DNA from: TM7 phylum sp. oral taxon 349
GTDB taxonomy: Bacteria > Patescibacteriota > Saccharimonadia > Saccharimonadales > Saccharimonadaceae
DNA: 64,000 nt
Assembly (NCBI GenBank): GCA_018127705.1
Contig: CP072328.1
Coordinates: forward strand, 372,001-436,000
Direction of reading: 5' to 3'
The position numbers were made by a program, and so were the translations under genes. The notes under the pieces were generated by a model, which saw only the letters and a program-made list of their open reading frames with translations, was not told the origin of the DNA and did no database searches. This document shows, in pieces, positions 34,677-43,506 of this stretch; position 1 is the stretch's first letter, and each line of letters opens with the position of its first letter.

Positions 34677-34750
34677 GCGGGTAACTAACTATTTCACTCA
34701 ATTACGGTTCCAAATGGCTTGCCGGCTTTTAAAATGCTCCAGATATGGCG

Positions 34751-34756
34751 TATAAT
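34751..34756 (+). promoter_or_regulatory. -10 box of pheT
   Basis: TATAAT ends 9 bases before the pheT ATG, implying a separate, nearly leaderless pheT transcript. Confidence 0.65.
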
Positions 34757-34765
34757 TGAGATAGT

Positions 34766-37306
34766 ATGAAAGTCAGTCTGAATATCGTTAAAAGTTTAGT
34801 TAATTTTGAGTTGCCACCGGTGGATGAATTGGTGGCGCGGGTGAATGTGCAGTTAGGTAGCGTCGAGAAGGTCATTGACCTGGGCGCTCAGTACAAAGAC
34901 GCGCGGATCGTGCATGTTGTACAGTGCGAGCCGCACCCGAATGCCGATCGGCTGCACGTGTGTTTAATAGATGATGGCGGCACTGTTGCTAATGTGCCGC
35001 GCGATGATAAAGGCTATGTGCAGGTGGTCTGCGGTGCGCCGAATGTCCATGCTGACATGTGGGCAGTGTGGTTGCCGCCGAATAGTACGGTGCCAGCGAG
35101 TTTTGACGACGCGGAGCCGTTTGTACTGAACGCACGCAAGTTGCGCGGCGTATTGAGCCAAGGGATGCTGGCGGCAGCAGATGAGTTGGCGATTGGCACA
35201 GATCATGACGGTATTGTTGAAATCCGCGAACGAGATATGCCAAAAGGCGCGGTATTGCGAGCGGGCGATAGTTTCGCGCAGGTGTTTGGCTTGGATGATG
35301 TTGTGCTTGATATTGAGAATAAGATGTTTACGCACCGGCCGGATTGTTTCGGACAATTAGGTGTGGCGCGCGAAATTTCTGGAATTTTCGGGCAGGCGTT
35401 TACCAGTCCGGATTGGTATACGGTGGCGCAGAAATTTGCTGATGGCAGCGGGCTGAAGCTTGACGTCTACAACGATATACCGGATTTAGTGCCGCGGTTT
35501 ATGGCAGTGGCGGTGAAAAATGTGACGGTGCAGCCGAGTCCATTGTGGCTACAGTGTCAGTTAGTAGCAATGGGCGGCAAGCCGATCAATAGCATCGTTG
35601 ACGCGACGAATTACATCATGCTCATGACGGCGCAACCGACGCACGCTTACGATTATGATAAATTGCGCGGCGGTAAGTTAGGTGCACGTATGGCGCGCGA
35701 AGGCGAAACGATTGCACTATTGAACGGTAAAACGTACACGCTCGGCACGGACGATATCGTCATCGCAGACAGCGAACGAGCGGTAGCGCTGGGCGGTATT
35801 ATGGGTGGTGCTGACACGGAAGTTTCAAGTGATACGAAAAATATCGTGCTAGAATGCGCGAATTTTGATATGTATACAGTGCGAAAAACTGCTATGCGCC
35901 ACGGCGTGTTTACCGACGCGCTAAGCCGGTTTAACAAAGGCCAGTCGCCATTGCAAAATGCGCCCGTATTGAAGCGGTTGATGAGTATGGTCGGCGGTGA
36001 GCAGGCAAGTGAAGTGCACGACAAGAAACAATTTAGCGATGAATTTGATGAATATTTTGCGGGTAAGTATACGCCGGCGAACATTGACATTAATAGTTCG
36101 TTCATCAATCAGCGGCTTGGGCTGCAACTGACAGATAGCGACATATATACGTTGCTCAATAACGTTGAGGTTCATAGCCACGGTCCAGAAGATAAGCTCG
36201 GCTATACGTGTATACAAGTGCCGTTTTGGCGTACTGATATTGAATTGAAAGAAGATGTCGTCGAGGAGGTGGGGCGATTGTACGACTTCGGCAAATTACC
36301 GCGCGAGCTGCCGCAGCGTTCGACAAAGCCGGCGCCAAAAAATCCGCGGCGCGAATTGAAGCGGCAAATTCGCGAGCAGCTGTCGCGCGCCGGCGCAAAC
36401 GAAGCGCTTACCTATAGTTTTGTGCACGAGCATATACTGAAGCGCGCCGAGCAACATGCAGATCAAGCGTATAAGCTGAGCAATGCACTGAGTCCTGATT
36501 TACAATACTACCGTTTGAGCGTGCTGCCAAGTTTGCTTGACAAAGTCCATGCGAATATCAAGGCGGGGCATGATGAGTTTTGTTTATTTGAGATCGGCAA
36601 AGGACACGATGTACGGTTGCCGCATAGCGAAGATGGTTTGCCGAGCGAGCAGACATTTGTCGATGCGGTGTATGCGGCGAAGAAAGCACGCGCTAGCGCG
36701 CCATATTATCAGGTGCAGCGCATGGCGGTGCGATTGCTCAGCTCATTGGGCGCACAGTTTGAATTAACCCCAATGGCGACTGAGAACGATGACGGTGAAG
36801 GACTAAGCGGCGTTGAGTTTGAAGTCGCTGCGCCATTTGATCGGCAGCGAAGCGCGTGGATACTGTGCGGTAAGGAGCGGCTTGGTATTGTTGGTGAATT
36901 TAAGCAAGCGGTACGCCGGAATTTCAAACTGCCGGAATATGCTGCTGGATTTTCGATTGATTTCGATCAGTTGTTAGCACAGCCGCGCGATGGGCAAACC
37001 TATCGGCCGCTGAGCCGCTTTCCATCGACGAGTCGCGATGTGTCGCTGCGGGCGCCACGCGACGTATCGTATGCTGAGCTTTACCATGTGGTGCAAGCGG
37101 CAGTTGGCGAATCGGCAGGCGATATCACCGTGACAATTGAGCCGCGCGCGATTTTTCAGCCGGCGAATGATCACTCAATAAAGACGACGACATTCCGATT
37201 GCGCATGACGCATTATGAGCGCACGCTGACGGATGCGGACGCGAAACCGATTGTCGACCGCGTGGCGACGATGGCGCTCGCAAAACTTGGCGCGGAGTGC
37301 GTGTAA
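34766..37306 (+). CDS. pheT: Phenylalanyl-tRNA synthetase beta subunit
   Basis: 846 residues. Domains in order: N-terminal region, tRNA-binding OB fold (ARIVHVVQCEPHPNADRLHV), B3/B4 editing region (HRPDCFGQLGVAREISGIFG, PLWLQ), B5 (YFAGKYTPANIDINSSFINQ), catalytic-like core (LKEDVVEEVGRLYDFGKLP) and C-terminal FDX-ACB anticodon domain (YRPLSRFPSTSRDVSL). Together with pheS it forms the alpha2-beta2 enzyme. Confidence 0.96.
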   Translation: MKVSLNIVKSLVNFELPPVDELVARVNVQLGSVEKVIDLGAQYKDARIVHVVQCEPHPNADRLHVCLIDDGGTVANVPRDDKGYVQVVCGAPNVHADMWAVWLPPNSTVPASFDDAEPFVLNARKLRGVLSQGMLAAADELAIGTDHDGIVEIRERDMPKGAVLRAGDSFAQVFGLDDVVLDIENKMFTHRPDCFGQLGVAREISGIFGQAFTSPDWYTVAQKFADGSGLKLDVYNDIPDLVPRFMAVAVKNVTVQPSPLWLQCQLVAMGGKPINSIVDATNYIMLMTAQPTHAYDYDKLRGGKLGARMAREGETIALLNGKTYTLGTDDIVIADSERAVALGGIMGGADTEVSSDTKNIVLECANFDMYTVRKTAMRHGVFTDALSRFNKGQSPLQNAPVLKRLMSMVGGEQASEVHDKKQFSDEFDEYFAGKYTPANIDINSSFINQRLGLQLTDSDIYTLLNNVEVHSHGPEDKLGYTCIQVPFWRTDIELKEDVVEEVGRLYDFGKLPRELPQRSTKPAPKNPRRELKRQIREQLSRAGANEALTYSFVHEHILKRAEQHADQAYKLSNALSPDLQYYRLSVLPSLLDKVHANIKAGHDEFCLFEIGKGHDVRLPHSEDGLPSEQTFVDAVYAAKKARASAPYYQVQRMAVRLLSSLGAQFELTPMATENDDGEGLSGVEFEVAAPFDRQRSAWILCGKERLGIVGEFKQAVRRNFKLPEYAAGFSIDFDQLLAQPRDGQTYRPLSRFPSTSRDVSLRAPRDVSYAELYHVVQAAVGESAGDITVTIEPRAIFQPANDHSIKTTTFRLRMTHYERTLTDADAKPIVDRVATMALAKLGAECV

Positions 37307-37324
37307 TAAATATAAGAGAAAGTA

Positions 37325-38734
37325 TTACTCTCGATCTTCGCTGCGTAATGGCCATTGCGGCAAGCTGTTGCGAATTAGAACAAAGCTGCGGCGCGTCGGG
37401 CGCCCGACAAGCACGCCAAACGACGCGCCTGCGGCAATAGCGACGGAAATAAGAATAGCGCGCAGCAGCAAATCGTCTCCGCCGGGCGCATTTTCCGGTG
37501 CGATTAACCCCATTAGCCCATTGTACAGAATTAGCCCCGGCACGAGCGGTACGATGCTAGCATTGACGATCGCAAGGCTTGGCATGTGCCAAACGCGCGA
37601 CACAAGCGTAGCGATAAATCCAATCGTAATGCCGGCAAGCGCGTTAGCAGGGATTGATGAAAGCCCCGCGCCGCTGCTTGCTAAAAAGGTGTAATAGCCG
37701 AGCAGTCCGGTTGCGCCGGTCAAAATAATGCCGCCGAGCCGCGTATGGTTGCCAAGCGCAAATGATGCCGAAATAATGACAGCGCCTAGATATTGATAAC
37801 TCGCGCTTGCAAACGTTAGGCGGTCGGGCGTTGGAATGAACGAAATGCCGAGTTTCCGGCTAGCGTATAAGCCGATGCCAACGCCGGCGACGATGCCGGT
37901 CGTCATCATAGCTACGCGCAATAGTCGTGCGCCGGCAGTAACATAATATTCGTCGATCGCGTCTTGAAAGGCGCCGACAATCGCCATGCCGGCAACGAGC
38001 AAGACGATTCCGCCGACCGTAATGAGCGTCGGGTTGACGCTTCCCATGAAGTCGACATAGCCATGGCTAACGAACCACATAAGCGCGGAAGCGAATAGCG
38101 TAATGAATAATGATGCGACGACTTGCGTGAAAAACGGCGGTAAAGCCAGCCGTCCGAGCCTTCCGAGCAGCCATGCTGTAACGGCGCCGACGAAAAATGC
38201 AATTAAGACAAGCGGCCAGGTCGCTGAGTAGAGAATCGCTGAGCCGGCGCTGATTCCGCCGCTTGCGATATAAATGACCCAGCGCGGATAACGGCGCACG
38301 TGCGATAATATTTTGTCGAGAGATTTTTCGGCATCGTCAAGCGTGAGCGTGTGGTTGGCGATTTTTGCGCTCAGGTCTTGCAATTGCTGCATGAGCTGGT
38401 AATTCGTTTCGCGCGGCGTGATTGTGCGGATTAGTGTGAGCGGTTCGTGGTCGACACCGCGGTCTTGCGAAACAAAAATTTGCGTGTAGCTGATATCAAT
38501 ATGGACTTTCTGCCGGCAATAAACATCGGTAATATTGAGCGCTAAATTCGTGACGCTATGCGCCGGCATACCCATTGACGATAGTTGGTCTGCCATCGTC
38601 ATGACGAGGCGCAACGCACGCATATTTGGCGTGAGCGTGTTGTCGATTTTTTCGAAATCTGCGATTTTTACCGAACCTTGCGCGGCAATAATTTTGCCGA
38701 ACGAACGGCGAACCAGTTGCGTAAATGAATTCAT
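37325..38734 (-). CDS. ThrE-like threonine/serine exporter
   Basis: 469 residues from ATG 38734. That start is chosen because TGC-TATAAT (38747-38742) ends 7 bases before it. The N-terminal cytoplasmic domain (DUF1212/ThrE) begins near RALRLVMTMADQLSSMGMPA, followed by about ten transmembrane helices. Single-chain ThrE proteins export small amino acids. The gene converges on pheT with 18 bases between the stops. Confidence 0.88.
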   Translation of the reverse strand: MNSFTQLVRRSFGKIIAAQGSVKIADFEKIDNTLTPNMRALRLVMTMADQLSSMGMPAHSVTNLALNITDVYCRQKVHIDISYTQIFVSQDRGVDHEPLTLIRTITPRETNYQLMQQLQDLSAKIANHTLTLDDAEKSLDKILSHVRRYPRWVIYIASGGISAGSAILYSATWPLVLIAFFVGAVTAWLLGRLGRLALPPFFTQVVASLFITLFASALMWFVSHGYVDFMGSVNPTLITVGGIVLLVAGMAIVGAFQDAIDEYYVTAGARLLRVAMMTTGIVAGVGIGLYASRKLGISFIPTPDRLTFASASYQYLGAVIISASFALGNHTRLGGIILTGATGLLGYYTFLASSGAGLSSIPANALAGITIGFIATLVSRVWHMPSLAIVNASIVPLVPGLILYNGLMGLIAPENAPGGDDLLLRAILISVAIAAGASFGVLVGRPTRRSFVLIRNSLPQWPLRSEDRE

Positions 38735-38859
38735 ACCGTTCATTATAGCAAGCTGCACGCGAAAAGTTACTTATGATTTTTTGTTTTTGCCGCCGGAATC
38801 GCCTAGCGCGCGCAGAGAGAATTTGCTATACTATAGGCTGATTATAACGAGAGGGGAAT

Positions 38860-39552
38860 ATGGCAACATCGAAAGTGCAGCGTTGGGGAATTATGACGAT
38901 TTTGATCGTGACGGTAGTCGGCACGCTTGGGTCGTTTGCGGTGATGGTTTTGTCAATGCAAAATCAGCAGCGAATACAAGCCGACTATGAAAAAGTCAAT
39001 AATGAATACCAGACGCAATTAAAAGCGTACAAGGCAAAAGTGCAGGCGCAGGCAGATGAGTTGTCGGCAAAATATTACGATACGTTTAAGCAGTACAGTA
39101 CGCAGGCGGGCACGTACGATGTGAATAGCGTCAAGGAGCTGAAAACGGAAGATTTAGCTGAAGGCGACGGTGCGGTGATTGACGGCTCGACGAAATTTGC
39201 GGCGTATTATATCGGCTGGGACGCGAACGGTAATGTATTTGACCAAAGTATTGATAGCGGCAAATTGAAAGAGCCGACTGCTGTGGCAAACGGACTTGAC
39301 AAAGCTGGGTTAATCGCTGGCTGGAAAGAGGGATTGAAAGGTATGAAAATCGGCGGCGTGCGTTTGCTGAGTATCCCGTCTGACAAAGCATACGGCGAAG
39401 CGGGGCAAAAAGATAAAAACGGCAAGCAGACAATTCCTGCAAATATGCCGCTGAAATTTGTCGTCATGGCGATTCCGCAGCCGCCGACTATTCCTCAGCC
39501 GGACTCATCAAAACTGATGGAAGCGTATATGAAAGTGTATGGAAATCAATAG
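38860..39552 (+). CDS. Membrane-anchored FKBP-type peptidyl-prolyl isomerase
   Basis: 230 residues: an N-terminal anchor helix (WGIMTILIVTVVGTLGSFAV), a coiled-coil stretch (about residues 35-75), then an FKBP domain (FDQSIDSGKLKEPTA, LIAGWKEGLKGMKIGGVRLL, IPSDKAYGEAG). It should help fold extracytoplasmic proteins. The -10 box TATACT lies about 30 bases upstream, with a GAGAGGGG Shine-Dalgarno site. trxB follows 9 bases after its stop. Confidence 0.92.
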   Translation: MATSKVQRWGIMTILIVTVVGTLGSFAVMVLSMQNQQRIQADYEKVNNEYQTQLKAYKAKVQAQADELSAKYYDTFKQYSTQAGTYDVNSVKELKTEDLAEGDGAVIDGSTKFAAYYIGWDANGNVFDQSIDSGKLKEPTAVANGLDKAGLIAGWKEGLKGMKIGGVRLLSIPSDKAYGEAGQKDKNGKQTIPANMPLKFVVMAIPQPPTIPQPDSSKLMEAYMKVYGNQ

Positions 39553-39561
39553 GAGGTGCAA

Positions 39562-40491
39562 GTGAAAAATGATATTATTCCAGTCGTGATGATTGGTGCT
39601 GGACCGAGCGCGCTCGCAGCAGCAATTTACACAACGCGCGAAGCGATTGATACGGTGCTGTACGAAAAAGGTGTCGTCGGCGGGTTGGCAGCTATTACCG
39701 ATCAAGTTGATAATTACCCGGGTTTTCCTGATGGCATTGCCGGTATGCAGCTCGCGGAGCAATTGCAGAAGCAGGCAGAGCGTTTCGGTGCGAGAATTGA
39801 ATACGGCGATGTGTCGGCATTGCGGCACGAAAGCGGCGTGAATATTGTGACGGTTGACGGGAAGGACGTGGCGGCGCGCGCTGTGCTGATCGCAACGGGC
39901 AGTGATTATAATAAACTTGGCATTCCGGGCGAAAAGGAATTATACGGGCGCGGCGTACACTATTGCGCGACGTGCGACGGCGCATTTTATAAAGGCAAGC
40001 GCTTGGCAGTTGTCGGCGGCGGTAATTCCGGCGTACAAGAAGCGATTTTTTTGACGCGGTTTGCGAGCCATATTGATTTGCTGGTGCGTAGTACGGTAAA
40101 AGCGAGCAAGGTGCTGCAAGACGAATTGCAGCCGTATATTGACGATGGCAAAGTGACGGTGCATGTAAAAACAGTGCCGCAAGAAATCGTTGCAAAGAAT
40201 GGCGTAGTGCGAGCAGTTCGGGCGCAGTGCGACGGCAAGCCGGTTGAATTTGCGGTTGACGGCGTATTTGTATTCATCGGGCTAAAGCCGAATACGCATT
40301 TTTTGGCGGGCAGCGGTGTTGAGCTTGACACGCGCGGACTCATCAAAACCGACGAGCACTTGGCGACGAATGTGCCGGGCGTGTTTGCAAGCGGCGATGT
40401 GCGCAGCGGTGCGACGATGCAAGTCGCGAGCGCGGTTGGCGAGGGCGCGACAGCGGCGCTAAATATTCGCGAATATTTAGATCATAAATAG
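39562..40491 (+). CDS. trxB: Thioredoxin reductase
   Basis: FAD enzyme of 309 residues that reduces thioredoxin with NADPH. FAD motif GAGPSALAAAIY, redox-active CATC in GVHYCATCDGAFYKGKRLAV, NADPH motif GGGNSGVQEA, and the closing ASGDVRSG are present. I prefer GTG 39562 as start because AGGAGG (39551-39556) is 5 bases before it; an earlier GTG at 39556 overlaps that site. Confidence 0.95.
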   Translation: MKNDIIPVVMIGAGPSALAAAIYTTREAIDTVLYEKGVVGGLAAITDQVDNYPGFPDGIAGMQLAEQLQKQAERFGARIEYGDVSALRHESGVNIVTVDGKDVAARAVLIATGSDYNKLGIPGEKELYGRGVHYCATCDGAFYKGKRLAVVGGGNSGVQEAIFLTRFASHIDLLVRSTVKASKVLQDELQPYIDDGKVTVHVKTVPQEIVAKNGVVRAVRAQCDGKPVEFAVDGVFVFIGLKPNTHFLAGSGVELDTRGLIKTDEHLATNVPGVFASGDVRSGATMQVASAVGEGATAALNIREYLDHK

Positions 40492-40546
40492 CATAGTTGT
40501 ATTGTTCGTGCTAATATCCTCGCGGCTGGATATAGGTTAGGGGTAG

Positions 40547-41254
40547 CTAATCGCGTGTTTCGGCGTGCGCATTTATGTACGCGATACACTTGTCGGGGTA
40601 ATTAGTAACAATTGCCTGCACACCCTGATGCTCTAGGCGGTGGATTGCGCTCGGACGATCAACGGTATATGCGTAAATAAAAATACCAGCGCGCCGCGCA
40701 ATTTCAAGCGCAAGCCGATGTAAATACAAGCGGTGAAAACCAACTGCCGTCAGCTTAAGATAGCGGTGGTATGCGATAAACGCGAATGGATTTTGATGAT
40801 GCAAAAGCGCAAGATTAGCGCGTTTCGACCGTCGGCGAACGCGCATGAGCTCGCGTGCTTTGAATGATGAAATTAGTACCAGATCCCAATCATCGGCGCA
40901 AGTGATGAAATGTCGCCGAAGCAGCCGTACGAGCGCGTCGCCTGTGTGGCGACTTTTGATTTCAATATTAAGCAAGATTTTTCCAAAGAACTCGCGTAGC
41001 ACATCTTCAAGCAGCGGCACGGGATTATCGCGCGTTAATTCCTGCAGCTTTTTGTACGTCAGCGACGCGACGCTATCTGCGGCATAATGCGTACGTAGCA
41101 GCAAGGCGTCATGGATAACAACAAGCCGATGATCAGCGGTCAAACGCACGTCAAGTTCAAGCATATCGGCGCCAGCTTCGTAGCCAGCGCGAAACGCCGG
41201 CAGCGTATTCTCAGGCGCTAAGCCGCCCGCGCCGCGATGTCCAATGACAAGCAT
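40547..41254 (-). CDS. Glycerophosphodiester phosphodiesterase
   Basis: GDPD/UgpQ-type enzyme of 235 residues, splitting glycerophosphodiesters into glycerol 3-phosphate and an alcohol. The signature HRGAGGLAPENTLPAF, the metal ligands in LELDVRLTADHRLVVIHD, and NIEIKS are complete. No signal peptide. A TGA-TATAAT -10 box (41269-41264) ends 9 bases before the ATG. A phospholipase D-like gene lies just upstream in the same direction. Confidence 0.93.
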   Translation of the reverse strand: MLVIGHRGAGGLAPENTLPAFRAGYEAGADMLELDVRLTADHRLVVIHDALLLRTHYAADSVASLTYKKLQELTRDNPVPLLEDVLREFFGKILLNIEIKSRHTGDALVRLLRRHFITCADDWDLVLISSFKARELMRVRRRSKRANLALLHHQNPFAFIAYHRYLKLTAVGFHRLYLHRLALEIARRAGIFIYAYTVDRPSAIHRLEHQGVQAIVTNYPDKCIAYINAHAETRD

Positions 41255-41280
41255 AACGTTCCTATTATATCATTGCGGGG

Positions 41281-42282
41281 TTATTCGACGTACCGGCGGC
41301 GGAATGTTTCAAGCTGCCGTATCAAGTGCGGGTCGTAGGTTTCAAGGGCAACTTCGCGCGTGCCAACTAGCCCCGACCCGTACATAAAATTATGCGATCC
41401 GGTAATCGCAGCTTTGCTGCCGTCCGGCATTGTTGCGATTAAAAATTTTGCATGCAGATAACAATCATGATTATATAGTGTTTTTTGCCTCGCCGTCATC
41501 ATACCGAGGCGAATGAGCAGTTTATTGAGCGATGAAGCAGTGCGCCAGTGATTAAAATAAAGGACCGCTTGTTTTCGTTTTAGCGTGCGGTTGAGTGCGC
41601 CTGTTGGACAATATTGCGATACGAGTGCAACGTGTTCTGCTTGTTTTGCAAGGGCGCGCGCCCGTTTGTATATGAGTGAATTTGTCGGCAATCCGTTGTC
41701 AAACAAAATTGTCGTGGTCTTCGACACAGGAGCTGAGTGGTTGCGCGCCGCACCGCCGCCGCGATCAGCACGGTAGATGTGCTGTTGTTCCTGTATGAGC
41801 CTATCGGCAAGCGCTTGGTCGGAAAAGCGAAACATATAATCGACGTTTGAAAAGCTTTCGTCGTCCATATTAACGCCGCCGCCGACGTAAGCAGTATCGT
41901 CGATGACTGTCCATTTGCTGTGCGTTCGACCGGCAAACAGCGTATTTGCTTTGCGCCCGAGCCAGTGGAATGATCCGCCGGCTTTCTTGATGCGCCGTTC
42001 TAATTTTAGCGCCTGCATGGCGCGTGCCGGCTGGCGCTTCGGCGCGCGCAAAATAAATTCTTTCGGTTCGATGTAGGTAAAGGTGTCGGCGCAAATGCAG
42101 ACGTCAACGCCGCGTTCGGCAGCGCGTACGAGTTCGTCGACGATTGCTTGCGACCGCTCGTCGTTGGCTCGGAATGTCGTTGCAATCATCGCGACGCGGT
42201 AGCGGGCTTTGGCAATTTTTTTCGCTGCATCGCGCGCATAATCGGCTGCAGGTAATAATTTCGGTGAATGTAACGCGTTCAT
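41281..42282 (-). CDS. Phospholipase D-like / cardiolipin synthase-like protein
   Basis: 333 residues with two HKD motifs: HSKWTVIDDTAYVGGGVNMD and HAKFLIATMPDGSKAAITGS. That pair defines the PLD superfamily, which includes cardiolipin synthases and some nucleases; no N-terminal membrane helix is evident, so cardiolipin synthase is uncertain. TATACT (42294-42289) ends 6 bases before the ATG. With the GDPD it suggests a phospholipid turnover unit. Confidence 0.88.
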   Translation of the reverse strand: MNALHSPKLLPAADYARDAAKKIAKARYRVAMIATTFRANDERSQAIVDELVRAAERGVDVCICADTFTYIEPKEFILRAPKRQPARAMQALKLERRIKKAGGSFHWLGRKANTLFAGRTHSKWTVIDDTAYVGGGVNMDDESFSNVDYMFRFSDQALADRLIQEQQHIYRADRGGGAARNHSAPVSKTTTILFDNGLPTNSLIYKRARALAKQAEHVALVSQYCPTGALNRTLKRKQAVLYFNHWRTASSLNKLLIRLGMMTARQKTLYNHDCYLHAKFLIATMPDGSKAAITGSHNFMYGSGLVGTREVALETYDPHLIRQLETFRRRYVE

Positions 42283-42351
42283 TCGTCTAGTATACTACTC
42301 TCTGCTAAAAGCTGGTACACTAGATACATAGCTAACTATGAAGGAGGTATA

Positions 42352-42882
42352 ATGGCAGATTTTAATCAAATACTCGCGCCAGGCGATGTTGACGGCGGCG
42401 TTGTTAATGTGGTGGTAGAGATTCCGCAGGGATCAAACCACAAAATCGAATGGAATCGTGACCTCGCAGTGATGCAGCTTGACCGCGTTGAGCCGGCGAT
42501 TTTTGCGAAACCGACGAATTACGGATTTATTCCGCAAACGCTTGATGAGGACGGTGATGAACTAGATGCGCTCATTGTCACCGACCAGCCGCTTGCAACC
42601 GGCGTATTTTTGGAGGCAAAAGTGATCGGCGTATTGGAGTTTGTGGATGACGATGAAGTCGACGATAAGGTTATTGTTGTGCCGGCAGACGACCGCAACG
42701 CCGGCAACGCGATTAATTCGCTAGAAGACGTGCCGCCGCAATTACTCAAGCAAATTGAGCACCATTTTAACCACTATAAAGACTTGAAAAAGCCAGGCTC
42801 AACCGTTGTGAAAGGCTTCGGCGATGCTGCGCGCGCCAAAGAAATTATCCGCGCCGCTATTGAACGCTGGAATAATCGTTAG
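42352..42882 (+). CDS. ppa: Inorganic pyrophosphatase
   Basis: Family I pyrophosphatase of 176 residues. Key residues appear in EIPQGSNHKIEWNRD, YGFIPQTLDEDGDELDALIV, and KVIVVPADDRN. Divergent from the PLD gene with partly shared promoter DNA. The transcript starts near TGG-TACACT and has a leader with GAAGGAGGT as Shine-Dalgarno site. Confidence 0.96.
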   Translation: MADFNQILAPGDVDGGVVNVVVEIPQGSNHKIEWNRDLAVMQLDRVEPAIFAKPTNYGFIPQTLDEDGDELDALIVTDQPLATGVFLEAKVIGVLEFVDDDEVDDKVIVVPADDRNAGNAINSLEDVPPQLLKQIEHHFNHYKDLKKPGSTVVKGFGDAARAKEIIRAAIERWNNR

Positions 42883-42914
42883 CACACTGAAATAGTAACT
42901 GTAAGGGAGGAAAA

Positions 42915-43448
42915 ATGGATTACTATAGTAATTATGACACATATAGCTACACAACGACAAGTACAGTGACGAGCGCCGTTGCAGGTGTGGTACTGATCTT
43001 CTCGTTGGTGGCAATGATCGCGTCGGTATTGATGATCATTGGTTTGTGGAAGGTGTTCACCAAAGCCGGTAAGCCAGGATGGGCGGCGATTGTGCCGATT
43101 TATAATATGATTACGCTATTTGAGATCGTTGGCCGTCCGGCATGGTGGGTGCTTTTGACATTTGTGCCGTTCGCAAACCTTTATGTAGTCATCATGGTAG
43201 CGATTGATTTGGCGAAAGCGTTTGGTAAATCGGGCGGATTCGCGGCGCTCTTGATATTACTGCCGCCTGTCGGCTATATGATGCTCGGTTTCGATAAGTC
43301 GGCGTATACAGGTCCGGTCGCGGCGATGCAGCCGGCATATCCGGGCGCGCCAGCTTATCAGCCTGGTCAACCCCAGCCGCCAGCGCAACCAGCGCAAGCT
43401 CCGGCTCAAGGCGATAGCGGACAGCCACAGCCGCCGCAAGCGAAATAA
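42915..43448 (+). CDS. DUF5684 membrane protein
   Basis: 177 residues: tyrosine-rich N-terminus, an N-terminal transmembrane helix, the DUF5684 region (KAGKPGWAAIVPIYNMITLF ... VGRPAWWVLL ... GFDKS) with two further helices, and a Pro/Gln/Ala-rich C-terminal tail of about 45 residues. Function unknown; the family is common in bacteria with such small membrane proteins. Shine-Dalgarno GGGAGGAAAA. Confidence 0.88.
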   Translation: MDYYSNYDTYSYTTTSTVTSAVAGVVLIFSLVAMIASVLMIIGLWKVFTKAGKPGWAAIVPIYNMITLFEIVGRPAWWVLLTFVPFANLYVVIMVAIDLAKAFGKSGGFAALLILLPPVGYMMLGFDKSAYTGPVAAMQPAYPGAPAYQPGQPQPPAQPAQAPAQGDSGQPQPPQAK

Positions 43449-43466
43449 TCCATAATATAGAGCATA

Positions 43467-43506
43467 AAAATAGCCGGTACGGTAGTTGTCCGGCTATTTT
43501 TTATTT
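43467..43506. terminator. Bidirectional intrinsic terminator
   Basis: AAAATAGCCGG and CCGGCTATTTT form an 11-bp perfect stem. T tracts flank both sides, ending the DUF5684 and RSH transcripts. Confidence 0.88.
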